This document shows positions 1 through 5,036 of a DNA stretch of 12,609 nucleotides, in pieces. This DNA is from an uncultured Eggerthella sp. (GTDB lineage Bacteria > Actinomycetota > Coriobacteriia > Coriobacteriales > Eggerthellaceae): positions 1 to 12,609 of the forward strand of contig UQNZ01000016.1 of assembly GCA_900542525.1 (NCBI GenBank), written 5' to 3'. Each line of letters begins with the position of its first letter. Position 1 is the stretch's first letter. A model generated the notes under the pieces. That model searched no databases, was not told the origin of the DNA, and was given only the letters and a program-made list of their open reading frames with translations. The translations under genes were made by a program, and so were the position numbers.

Positions 1-43
1 AGTACTGCGGTGTAGTCCGTGGGAGGATAGGGCGTTCTGCTCA
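1..43 (+). rRNA. rrf: 5S rRNA, 3' end (partial)
   Basis: The first about 40 bases read like the last third of a bacterial 5S rRNA: an AGTACTGC block, then a GTGGGAGGATAGG block, then a closing strand GCGTTCTGC that would form the 3' side of helix I. The 5' part lies outside the window, so helix I cannot be checked. If right, the window starts at the end of an rRNA operon and everything to the right is its downstream flank. The exact 3' end (40-46) is uncertain. The call rests on recognition of conserved 5S blocks, not on a fold. Confidence 0.6.
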
Positions 44-64
44 TGCAGGGCATTTCTTTATTTC
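37..64 (+). terminator. Possible weak terminator after the 5S gene
   Basis: CTGC-TCAT-GCAG forms a 4-bp stem and 4-base loop at 37-48, followed by the T-rich stretch ATTTCTTTATTT. The stem is short and overlaps the presumed 5S 3' end, so this is only a candidate rRNA operon terminator or processing structure. Confidence 0.3.
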
Positions 65-108
65 CTATCGTTCCTGGTCAACTGGCATTTTCTTCCTCAA
101 ATCACACT

Positions 109-130
109 TTTGGAGCAAATTTGGAGCAAA
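109..130. repeat. Perfect tandem 11-bp direct repeat
   Basis: TTTGGAGCAAA occurs twice head to tail with no mismatch (109-119 and 120-130). Short tandem repeats of this kind are often found near attachment sites and at the ends of elements moved by tyrosine recombinases, where they act as arm-type binding sites. No integrase gene is in the window, so that role is inference. The TTTTGGAGCA core is shared with the start of the 35-bp repeats further right. Confidence 0.6.
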
Positions 131-206
131 TCGTCCCTCTATGGGTACCACTGCTATGTGCTTTTCCTCTGCGTCAAGAATGAGCGGATAATGATGGAGT
201 ATTACT

Positions 207-395
207 TTGGATCGCCTAGAACAATTTGAATTAATGCTCACAGAAATCAAGAACGATCTTGAGTTCAAAACTGCTGAGGTCGAGAGATTGAAAGCCCAGG
301 GTAAAGAGAAATCTGCGACCTTCAAGCAGCACGTAGCCGATAAGTTGCTCTATCAACGCATGCTATCGATCTATAAGCGATATGGTCTTCGCTAA
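207..395 (+). CDS. Small helical protein of unknown function (62 aa)
   Basis: This TTG-start ORF has a GGAG ribosome site at 196-199, seven bases upstream, which supports translation. The product is charged and rich in Glu, Lys, Leu and Gln with no membrane segment. Residues about 1-35 have the spacing of an amphipathic or coiled-coil helix. It resembles small hypothetical proteins of gut Clostridia and Coriobacteriia, but I do not recognise a named family. It stands alone between the 5S end and the first copy of the dispersed 35-bp repeat. A hairpin overlaps its stop codon. No function can be given. Confidence 0.6.
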   Translation: MDRLEQFELMLTEIKNDLEFKTAEVERLKAQGKEKSATFKQHVADKLLYQRMLSIYKRYGLR

Positions 396-415
396 GGATC
401 GCCTTAGTTGCGAAG
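387..415 (+). terminator. Two-tier hairpin overlapping the stop of the 62-aa gene
   Basis: CTTCGC (387-392) pairs with GCGAAG (410-415), and TAAGG (393-397) pairs with CCTTA (402-406) around an ATCG loop. A three-base bulge lies on the 3' side. The stem includes the stop codon. Only a weak T-rich tail (GATTCTT) follows, so this could be a poor intrinsic terminator or an mRNA 3'-end stabiliser. Confidence 0.4.
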
Positions 416-456
416 CGATTCTTAAAGCAGCGCTATACTGCATTTCTTTTCTTCTT

Positions 457-476
457 GTGTACAGAATTAGGTACAC
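457..476. promoter_or_regulatory. Perfect 6-bp inverted repeat, possible operator
   Basis: GTGTAC and GTACAC are separated by eight bases. This is the geometry of a site for a dimeric repressor. It lies upstream of the SHOCT gene with no regulator next to it. There is no further support, and chance cannot be excluded. Confidence 0.25.
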
Positions 477-604
477 CCTTTAATTGCTAAATATAGTATC
501 GTGATTTTATATGATTCCATGCGGTCTACGACTATCTATTGGTGAAATGCATCCGAGCTAAAACAATTAACGATCGTTCTGCGAGGTCATACGCTATTAT
601 AGCT

Positions 605-639
605 TTTTGGAGTAGTGACGTTTTGATTGGTAATCAGGT
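605..639 (+). repeat. Dispersed 35-bp repeat, copy 1
   Basis: This is the most divergent of four aligned copies. It starts TTTTGGAGTAGTGACG and ends with the perfect 5-bp inverted repeat TGATT-GGT-AATCA (624-636). The same stem is TGGCT/AGTCA in copy 3, so pairing is largely kept while bases change. GGTTTTAGGT follows at 637-646, and a near-copy of that decamer follows copy 2. Confidence 0.5.
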
Positions 640-766
640 TTTAGGTAGAGGGTTTGAGAGTATTTTTCTTTTTCATGGATACAATAAATAGGTTTTAGCT
701 TGTGACGGCACTATTCTTGGTGTGGCATATTTGAAATCTCGCTAACTCAAATAAGGAGATAATCTT

Positions 767-1576
767 ATGGCTAAATGTGTAATGTGCAAGAAAAGAATCA
801 GTATACTTAACGACTATGGCCTTTATCAGTTTAGTGACGGAAAAATCTGTAACGCTTGTTTTGAGAAAATTCAGACAGAGTACTATCCAGGGTTTAAGAT
901 TCCTGCTGGTCACCTGTATATGAAACTTTTCGATAGACACTCTAGTGAGCTAAAAGAAGTAGTTGATGAAATACTTGTTGATATTCTTCCTGACGCAAAC
1001 TACGCAGTAGGCCGTAATGATTCTTTTGCAAGATTTGATGATAAACAAAGGAAGTTAGCTATCCCTGGAGAAATACACAATGTAGATCTGATTAAGTCAT
1101 ATACAGTTATAGACTATGACGACATTGTTTCTTATGAGCTTCTTGAAGATGGTGGAGCAGTTATGTCGGGTGGCATTGGTAGAGCTGCTGTAGGTGGTTT
1201 ATTGTTTGGCGGCGTAGGAGCTATTGTTGGTGCTTCTACAGGTCAAACTTCTAATTCCACCTGTTCTAATCTTCAAATAAAAATAACTCTTAATAACCCT
1301 TCTAACCCCACGCATTATTTTAAGTTAATCAATAAATATACCTGGAAGAAAACAGATAGCTTCTTTCAAAGTCGTTACAAAGATGCTCAAGATATTTGTT
1401 CGAAGTTGGATTTGATCATTAGAGAAAACGAACAGAAAGCCAATGCTTCTTCAAGTGAAAATACAACTCCCTCTGGCCCCACTGAAGAGCTTCGCAAGTA
1501 TAAGGCTCTTCTAGACGATGGAATCATCACTCAAGAAGACTTCAATCAAAAGAAGAAACAGATATTAGGGTTATAG
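767..1576 (+). CDS. Zinc-ribbon / glycine-zipper / SHOCT-domain protein (269 aa)
   Basis: Start ATG 767 follows a strong AAGGAG site (753-758). Residues 4-31 hold a CxxC...CxxC zinc ribbon (C4, C7, C28, C31). Residues about 134-159 are a Gly/Ala-rich hydrophobic stretch like a glycine zipper, which may insert into or contact the membrane. A Ser/Thr/Asn linker (about 225-238) leads to a C-terminal SHOCT module (about 239-269), a short helical domain typical of the ends of many bacterial proteins of unclear role. The combination is known in gut bacteria, but the function is not established. Codon use is AT-rich compared with genes beyond 3800. The stop is four bases before a 50-aa membrane ORF, probably co-translated. 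Confidence 0.85.
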   Translation: MAKCVMCKKRISILNDYGLYQFSDGKICNACFEKIQTEYYPGFKIPAGHLYMKLFDRHSSELKEVVDEILVDILPDANYAVGRNDSFARFDDKQRKLAIPGEIHNVDLIKSYTVIDYDDIVSYELLEDGGAVMSGGIGRAAVGGLLFGGVGAIVGASTGQTSNSTCSNLQIKITLNNPSNPTHYFKLINKYTWKKTDSFFQSRYKDAQDICSKLDLIIRENEQKANASSSENTTPSGPTEELRKYKALLDDGIITQEDFNQKKKQILGL

Positions 1577-1580
1577 TCTT

Positions 1581-1733
1581 ATGTTTGCTTTGGTTTGGTT
1601 ATTTGCTTTCGTACTGTTTCTCTTAACCCTTATCTTTAAGGCTATCGGTAGTATGAGCTGGACGCAAGTTTTGATTATTGGAGTAGTTATTGGCGTGTTT
1701 GTTGGTTTGATGCAAGTATCTTGTAGCGGTTAG
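1581..1733 (+). CDS. Small two-helix membrane protein (50 aa)
   Basis: ATG 1581 to TAG 1731-1733 encodes 50 residues with two hydrophobic segments, about 2-20 and 29-45. They are joined by a short polar turn containing K20 and W27. It begins four bases after the stop of the SHOCT gene, so translational coupling is likely; only a weak AGGG (1567-1570) serves as ribosome site. Pairing with a SHOCT/zinc-ribbon protein suggests a common role at the membrane, which is inference. No family recognised. Confidence 0.6.
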   Translation: MFALVWLFAFVLFLLTLIFKAIGSMSWTQVLIIGVVIGVFVGLMQVSCSG

Positions 1734-1774
1734 GAGTCTTTACCGTATTTCCGTTTTACTATCTCAAATAATAA

Positions 1775-1798
1775 GCTGAGAGACCGAAATCTCCCAGC
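1775..1798 (+). other. Hairpin downstream of the membrane ORF
   Basis: GCTGAGAGA (1775-1783) pairs with TCTCCCAGC (1790-1798) apart from one A-C mismatch, with a six-base loop. No T-run follows, so it is not a standard intrinsic terminator. It may end or stabilise the upstream transcript, or belong to the structured region around repeat copy 2. Confidence 0.3.
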
Positions 1799-1859
1799 AC
1801 CGTTAGAATCATTATTCACTTTCATATACTTATATTTAAGCTTTAAATCTGCTTCATAG

Positions 1860-1894
1860 TTTTGGAGCAGTGGCGCTCTAACTAATAGTCAAAC
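1860..1894 (+). repeat. Dispersed 35-bp repeat, copy 2
   Basis: The copy starts TTTTGGAGCAGTGGCG and ends CTAATAGTCAAAC. It matches the other copies at most positions with no gaps. It lies midway between the 50-aa membrane ORF and the 173-aa gene. AAACC-TT-GGTTT (1891-1902) straddles its 3' end and leads into the tRNA-like element. Confidence 0.65.
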
Positions 1895-1898
1895 CTTG

Positions 1899-1969
1899 GT
1901 TTCAGGTGGAGCTTGCAGGGCTCGAACCTACAATGTTTCTAATTCGCGCTGCCTGCCAAACCTAAAACC
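1899..1969 (-). other. tRNA/tmRNA 3'-end-like element in a larger inverted repeat (attachment-site candidate)
   Basis: On the minus strand, 1931 to 1907 reads as a T-arm plus acceptor 3' strand. GTAGG and CCTGC form a 5-bp stem (one G-U pair) around the loop TTCGAGC, followed by AAGCTCC and discriminator A. The U at the position matching U70 fits alanine tRNA or tmRNA, whose 5' strand would be GGGGCTT. No D-arm, anticodon arm or 5' strand is found, so it is a fragment, as left by integrases that cut in tRNA or tmRNA 3' ends. It sits inside an inverted repeat, GGTTTCAGGT (1899-1908) against ACCTAAAACC (1960-1969), with an inner GCAGG/CCTGC pair (1915-1919, 1952-1956). Whether the tRNA or the larger fold matters is open. 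Confidence 0.45.
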
Positions 1970-2019
1970 CTGCGGTGTTAATACTTTGATGCCTATTCCT
2001 TTCGTGAAAGTTGGTTAAA

Positions 2020-2541
2020 ATGGCTGATGATAGATTCTTAAGAGAAATCGATAGGAGCATTAAATCAGGGTTGAGCTCGGTTTCCAGTGATATCTCAGGC
2101 GGATCTAAGGTGATAAGCAAGGATCTCAAAAAAGGACTTGAGAAGCTTTCGAATGAAGTTTCAGATACCTTTGTCCTACAGGCTGTCGACCTGCTTACAA
2201 AGCCAGAGATTGATGAGTTAAGAAAACTCGTTTCCATGGACAACACTGATGCGGAGAAATATGCTTCAGCGCGCATGAAAGCCCCCTCTTTCCAAGGGAT
2301 GTATCTCCAGCTTTCGGATCTCGGATTCATCCATTGCTTGTCAACCTTTGACGGCATGTTGCACTTTATAGGTGTCTCGCCAAAGGCAAGCTGGGCTATC
2401 GATCGTTATGACAAGCGTCTTGCCCAAGAGAAACAGCAGAAGCGCGAATTCAGGCATCAACGATGGATGGATCGCATTTTCGCGGTAGGCTCAGGTATCG
2501 GTGGAACGGTAGTTGGTTTTTTGTTGGGTAAGTTTTTCTAA
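2020..2541 (+). CDS. Tail-anchored protein of unknown function (173 aa)
   Basis: ATG 2020 is preferred over a TTG nine bases earlier because a GAAAG ribosome site (2006-2010) is correctly spaced for the ATG. Residues 1-50 are Ser/Lys/Gly-rich and probably helical. Residues about 55-125 look like a compact helical domain. Residues about 128-150 are a strongly basic, Arg/Gln-rich helix leading into a single C-terminal membrane segment (about 152-172) that ends in KFF. The topology suggests a cytoplasmic domain held at the inner membrane by its tail. I do not recognise the family. It is a lone gene between repeat copies 2 and 3. No terminator is evident. Confidence 0.75.
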   Translation: MADDRFLREIDRSIKSGLSSVSSDISGGSKVISKDLKKGLEKLSNEVSDTFVLQAVDLLTKPEIDELRKLVSMDNTDAEKYASARMKAPSFQGMYLQLSDLGFIHCLSTFDGMLHFIGVSPKASWAIDRYDKRLAQEKQQKREFRHQRWMDRIFAVGSGIGGTVVGFLLGKFF

Positions 2542-2599
2542 CCCAAGTCCGCGTTGATAAGGTTCAATACCACTGCAAGTATTCCATAACGAGGAACCG

Positions 2600-2634
2600 T
2601 TTTAGGGCAGTGGCATTCTGGCTGGTAGTCAAAC
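2600..2634 (+). repeat. Dispersed 35-bp repeat, copy 3
   Basis: The copy starts TTTTAGGGCAGTGGC and ends GGTAGTCAAAC. The stem TGGCT-GGT-AGTCA keeps pairing with a G-U. It lies 58 bases after the stop of the 173-aa gene and shortly before the truncated HEAT gene. Confidence 0.65.
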
Positions 2635-2760
2635 TGCTTGTGAGAGCGAATGGAAAAGAAAGGCAAAAACAGCACTTGTGGATGAAAAATTATATTGTGA
2701 ACTTGGTCAACTGACGAAGGACAAATCAATTTAGAAACAAAATATCCCTATGTAGCTTCT

Positions 2761-3315
2761 TTGATTAAAAATCAATCTCCTAAAATAACGGCTAAAGCAA
2801 TGTGGCTGCTTGGAGAGATGGGATTGATATATCCGCAGGAGGTCGCCCCATATACAAAAGAAATTGCTTCTTTTATCGTTTCAGAAAATGACTTATTAAG
2901 AGAGCGCACCGCTAATGCTTTAGGACGAATTGGCAGAGCAGATTACAAGCTTGTTGCCCCTTATTTTGAGGAACTATTGACCTTGGCAGGAGATAAAAGC
3001 CCTAATGTACGGTTAAGTTTTATATGGGCTTCTGAAAACATTGCGACAAATACATGGGCGGTGTATGAGGATTGTTTGCCGATATTTGCAGAGCTTCTTA
3101 ACGATGAAAACGAAAGAGTTCGAATGGAGGCACCAGAGATGTTTCGGGTGTTAGGAAAACGAACGCCAGAATTTGTGCGACCATACTTAGAAAAATTAGA
3201 ATATATAGCAACGCACGATGAGGTTAGCGTAGTCCGCATTCACGCTAAAGGAGCAATTAGAGCCACATTATCCAAAGCCATCAAAGAGCCAGGCGCTAAG
3301 ACGCAGAGCCGATGA
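2761..3315 (+). CDS. HEAT-repeat protein, probably 5'-truncated (184 aa visible)
   Basis: The product consists of helical HEAT-type repeats of about 35-40 residues with recurring patterns such as AMWLLGEMG, ANALGRIG and EMFRVLGKR. It recalls a family of about 220-230-residue HEAT proteins of gut bacteria; partners and function are unknown. The only in-frame start is TTG 2761, which has no ribosome site. The frame stays open back to 2701, and that part (for example NLETKYPYVASL) still looks like family sequence, ending at a stop at 2698. The simplest reading is loss of the 5' end near the junction with repeat copy 3 (2600-2634), giving a pseudogene or altered N-terminus. A hairpin terminator covers the stop. 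Confidence 0.65.
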   Translation: MIKNQSPKITAKAMWLLGEMGLIYPQEVAPYTKEIASFIVSENDLLRERTANALGRIGRADYKLVAPYFEELLTLAGDKSPNVRLSFIWASENIATNTWAVYEDCLPIFAELLNDENERVRMEAPEMFRVLGKRTPEFVRPYLEKLEYIATHDEVSVVRIHAKGAIRATLSKAIKEPGAKTQSR

Positions 3316-3350
3316 ACTTGTGAGCAATCGTAGTTTGTCGGCTCTTTCTT
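3305..3350 (+). terminator. Terminator of the HEAT gene
   Basis: AGAGCCGA (3305-3312) pairs perfectly with TCGGCTCT (3338-3345), with a 25-base loop and a following T-rich TTCTTTT. The stem includes part of the stop codon. The long loop is unusual, but stem and tail are good. Confidence 0.6.
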
Positions 3351-3382
3351 TTATATATTCATAGGTAGGACAAGCTCACCGG

Positions 3383-3417
3383 TTTTGGAGCAGCGGCATT
3401 CTGACTGATAGACAAAC
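3383..3417 (+). repeat. Dispersed 35-bp repeat, copy 4
   Basis: The copy starts TTTTGGAGCAGCGGC and ends CTGATAGACAAAC. It is close to the consensus; the hairpin TGACT-GAT-AGACA has one mismatch. It is the last copy, and the sequence becomes GC-richer soon after. Confidence 0.65.
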
Positions 3418-3442
3418 ATGAACCAGTCGAGTTCATCAAAGA

Positions 3443-3478
3443 AAAAAACTCAGGGATGAGCGCACCGAGGAGTTTTTT
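3443..3478. terminator. Bidirectional-type hairpin terminator
   Basis: AAAAAACTC (3443-3451) is the exact reverse complement of GAGTTTTTT (3470-3478), so either strand gives a stem with a run of U. The core is AT-rich and the loop is 18 bases. It lies at the border between the repeat-bearing region and the nnrE region. Confidence 0.5.
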
Positions 3479-3543
3479 GAAGAAGAACCAGCAATTTGGC
3501 TGGCTCCCACCAGCAAGGAAAACATAGCAGTTAGGGGCAGATC

Positions 3544-3624
3544 ATGGAACTGTTCATCGTGGTATTCATCGTTGCATTCATAGCATTCAGAATGTGGAGG
3601 TCGAAGAGGAATAGCAAGAAGTGA
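3544..3624 (+). CDS. Very small membrane peptide (26 aa)
   Basis: ATG 3544 follows a good AGGGG site (3533-3537) at six bases. The peptide has one hydrophobic helix (about 3-15, Val/Ile/Phe/Ala) and then a strongly basic tail (RMWRSKRNSKK). This single-helix, positive-tail layout is seen in many small membrane proteins, including type I toxins and small modulators. No antisense RNA or partner is identifiable, so function is open. The well-placed ribosome site and strict positive-inside layout favour a real gene despite the size. Confidence 0.45.
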   Translation: MELFIVVFIVAFIAFRMWRSKRNSKK

Positions 3625-3673
3625 CACGCAGAAACGTGCGCGAGTAAAATACGAGAAAGAAAAGGTCAAACAT

Positions 3674-3757
3674 ATGAGTTGTAACAGCAGGTCTAAGCAG
3701 GCTGTGTTTAAAATAGGACATAGGTTAAGCTCGAAACACTATGCAAAGGTGCGGTAG
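3674..3757 (+). CDS. Possible small basic peptide (27 aa)
   Basis: ATG 3674 follows AAAGG (3661-3665) with eight bases between. The peptide is basic and polar (Lys, Arg, Ser, His), with no membrane segment and no known family. It ends 36 bases before nnrE and could be a leader ORF or chance. Low confidence because length and composition carry little signal. Confidence 0.22.
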   Translation: MSCNSRSKQAVFKIGHRLSSKHYAKVR

Positions 3758-3793
3758 AAATAGCGCGGGCAGAAGAAGGGGAGTGCGGGAGAG

Positions 3794-4561
3794 ATGGCAA
3801 AGCTGATTGAAGTGCAGAAGCAAGATAGCGCAGGGCTGGCTACTGCATCGGATGCGGCGTTGAATGATGTGAAGCCTGTGCCAGTGATGGATGTTGCTGA
3901 GGTAGTCGCGCTTGAGCAGCGTATCGCGCAAGAGGGGACATCGCTCTATACGCTCATGACGCGTGCGGGGAAGGCGGTTGCCGAGGCGGTTCGCCAGCAC
4001 GCTCCTGTTGGATCAAATGTTGTAGTGCTGGCAGGGTCGGGCAATAATGGCGGCGATGGCTGGGTAGCTGCCGAAGATCTTGCGGCGCGGGGCTACAACG
4101 TGGTTTTGGTTACGAAAGCTCCTGCGGCTGAGATAAAAGCTGAGCCAGCGAAGACTGCTGCCTTGAAGGCGGAAGAGGCCAGATCGTTTCGTATAGAAGT
4201 CGATCCCGGTCGAGACGTGATCGAGGAGGAACTCAAACGTGCAGACGTCGTAGTCGATGCGATCCTCGGAACGGGCTTTTCGCACAGTGAGGTGCGCGAA
4301 CCGTATGCGAGTTGGATCGAGCTTGCGAATGAGGTCTGTGGCTGCAAGCCAGAATGCAGCGGCAAGGGTACAGGTGAAGTCGCATGGCTGATCGCTGTTG
4401 ATTGCCCGAGCGGGCTCAATGCTCAAATGGGTACTGCTGCGCAGGCGTGCATTCGCGCTGATGAAACGATCACCATGCTCGCGGTGAAGACGGGGCTTCT
4501 CGTACCCGAAGCTGCCCCTTACGTCGGCCAACTTCGGCTTGCTTTGCTCGAGAGCGAATGA
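3794..4561 (+). CDS. nnrE: NAD(P)H-hydrate epimerase, stand-alone YjeF_N domain (255 aa)
   Basis: The enzyme interconverts R and S forms of hydrated NAD(P)H in the cytoplasm so that the dehydratase can repair both. The family's ligand loop GSGNNGGDG is at 81-89, VVVDAILGTG at about 152-161 supplies the catalytic-region Asp, and AVDCPSGLNA (about 201-210) matches the usual AVDIPSGL motif. The partner kinase-like dehydratase domain, often fused behind it, is absent, so NnrD must be encoded elsewhere. The first about 30 residues extend beyond the usual start of the family. ATG 3794 is kept because AAGGGGAG (3776-3783) is well spaced, although ATG 3887 would give the typical length. No operon partner is visible. 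Confidence 0.88.
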   Translation: MAKLIEVQKQDSAGLATASDAALNDVKPVPVMDVAEVVALEQRIAQEGTSLYTLMTRAGKAVAEAVRQHAPVGSNVVVLAGSGNNGGDGWVAAEDLAARGYNVVLVTKAPAAEIKAEPAKTAALKAEEARSFRIEVDPGRDVIEEELKRADVVVDAILGTGFSHSEVREPYASWIELANEVCGCKPECSGKGTGEVAWLIAVDCPSGLNAQMGTAAQACIRADETITMLAVKTGLLVPEAAPYVGQLRLALLESE

Positions 4562-4621
4562 TGTTCAGCCTCATAGTCCTTCGTAGTGTGTCCACATGCG
4601 GATGACTTTGATCGCGCCCTC

Positions 4622-4646
4622 AGAATGTTCATTCTCTTTTATTGTT
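4622..4646 (+). terminator. Weak terminator candidate after nnrE
   Basis: AGAAT-GTTC-ATTCT (4622-4635) is a 5-bp stem with a tetraloop, followed by CTTTTATTGTT. The stem is AT-rich and short. It sits between nnrE and the convergent MerR remnant, where a terminator would be expected. Confidence 0.4.
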
Positions 4647-4944
4647 ACTTATGGGCGGATTCGATCGCCTGTACGAGGAATTCGGTTGCCCCTTCGCTAG
4701 CTGCTGAATCGTAATACGAGACGAAGTGCGGATCGTTGAGGTACCCCTGCACAAGACCGAGGTATTCTTGCTCTTTGTACCCTTGCCCCAGTGAATCGCG
4801 ATCCACTTCTCATGCATGCGCGGGCGCGATCAGTCCACAGCTTTCGTAATAGCGAAGCGTTCGTGTGCTCACGCCTGCTGCTTGAGCAAGCTCGGCGATT
4901 CCTACCCAGTTTTTCTGGTGTGCGTATGCGTTCGTGTTGTTCAT
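4645..4944 (-). pseudogene. Decayed MerR-family TipAS-type regulator
   Basis: Starting at ATG 4944, the frame encodes a normal MerR recognition region (IAELAQAAGVSTRTLRYYE, then CGLIAP) and then meets a TGA at 4812-4810. In the same frame after the stop comes the end of a TipAS ligand-binding domain (LVQGYLNDPHFVSYYDSA and ATEFLVQAIES), closing at TAA 4647-4645. Intact TipA-like proteins have about 240-260 residues; here only about 98 remain. The rest of the DNA-binding domain, the coiled coil and most of TipAS are gone, so an internal deletion near 4812 is the best reading. Ribosome site (GGGAGGT) and promoter are intact, so a 44-residue peptide with half a DNA-binding domain could still be made. 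Confidence 0.8.
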
Positions 4945-4962
4945 GGCTCACCTCCCAGATGC

Positions 4963-4993
4963 ATCGTAGGGTTTGACGTAGCGTCAATGTCAA
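4963..4993 (-). promoter_or_regulatory. Classical MerR-type promoter and operator
   Basis: On the minus strand, -35 TTGACA (4993-4988) and -10 TACGAT (4968-4963) are separated by 19 bp, the over-long spacer typical of MerR-activated promoters. Between them lies the perfect inverted repeat TTGACG-CTA-CGTCAA (4987-4973). This is the autoregulatory site of the now broken regulator downstream. A homologue elsewhere in the genome might still read it. Confidence 0.8.
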
Positions 4994-5036
4994 GGGTGAC
5001 CACTTGCCACTGAGGCAGTTGCGCGATGATCTTCTC

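Larger units (their letters stand above)
416..752. other. Gene-free AT-rich stretch before the SHOCT gene
   Basis: No convincing ORF or RNA gene is seen. The stretch contains the GTGTAC/GTACAC inverted repeat (457-476) and the first copy of the dispersed 35-bp repeat (605-639). The segment just upstream of the SHOCT gene is AT-rich and should hold its promoter, but I could not pick out one clear -35/-10 pair. Confidence 0.5.

Noticed and set aside
1907..1990. A complete tRNA gene on the minus strand
   Set aside because: Only T-arm and acceptor 3' strand are present. No 5' acceptor strand GGGGCTT, D-arm or 5-bp anticodon stem can be found at normal distances.
605..3417. CRISPR array
   Set aside because: The repeats are 740-1255 bases apart with genes between them, are degenerate, and no cas gene is seen.
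605..3417. Classical integron cassette array
   Set aside because: No GTTRRRY/RYYYAAC core sites bracket the genes, the repeat is shorter than attC, and no integron integrase is in the window. A non-classical cassette system remains open.
3436..3669. 77-codon minus-strand frame
   Set aside because: It runs through the A/T hairpin, has no ribosome site, and its serine- and cysteine-rich sequence looks random.
4562..4644. Possible C-terminal coding remnant on the minus strand (SEGAIKVIRMWTHYEGL then stop)
   Set aside because: The open stretch is only about 25 codons, with an in-frame stop just upstream and no start; it could be a gene scrap but cannot be assigned.
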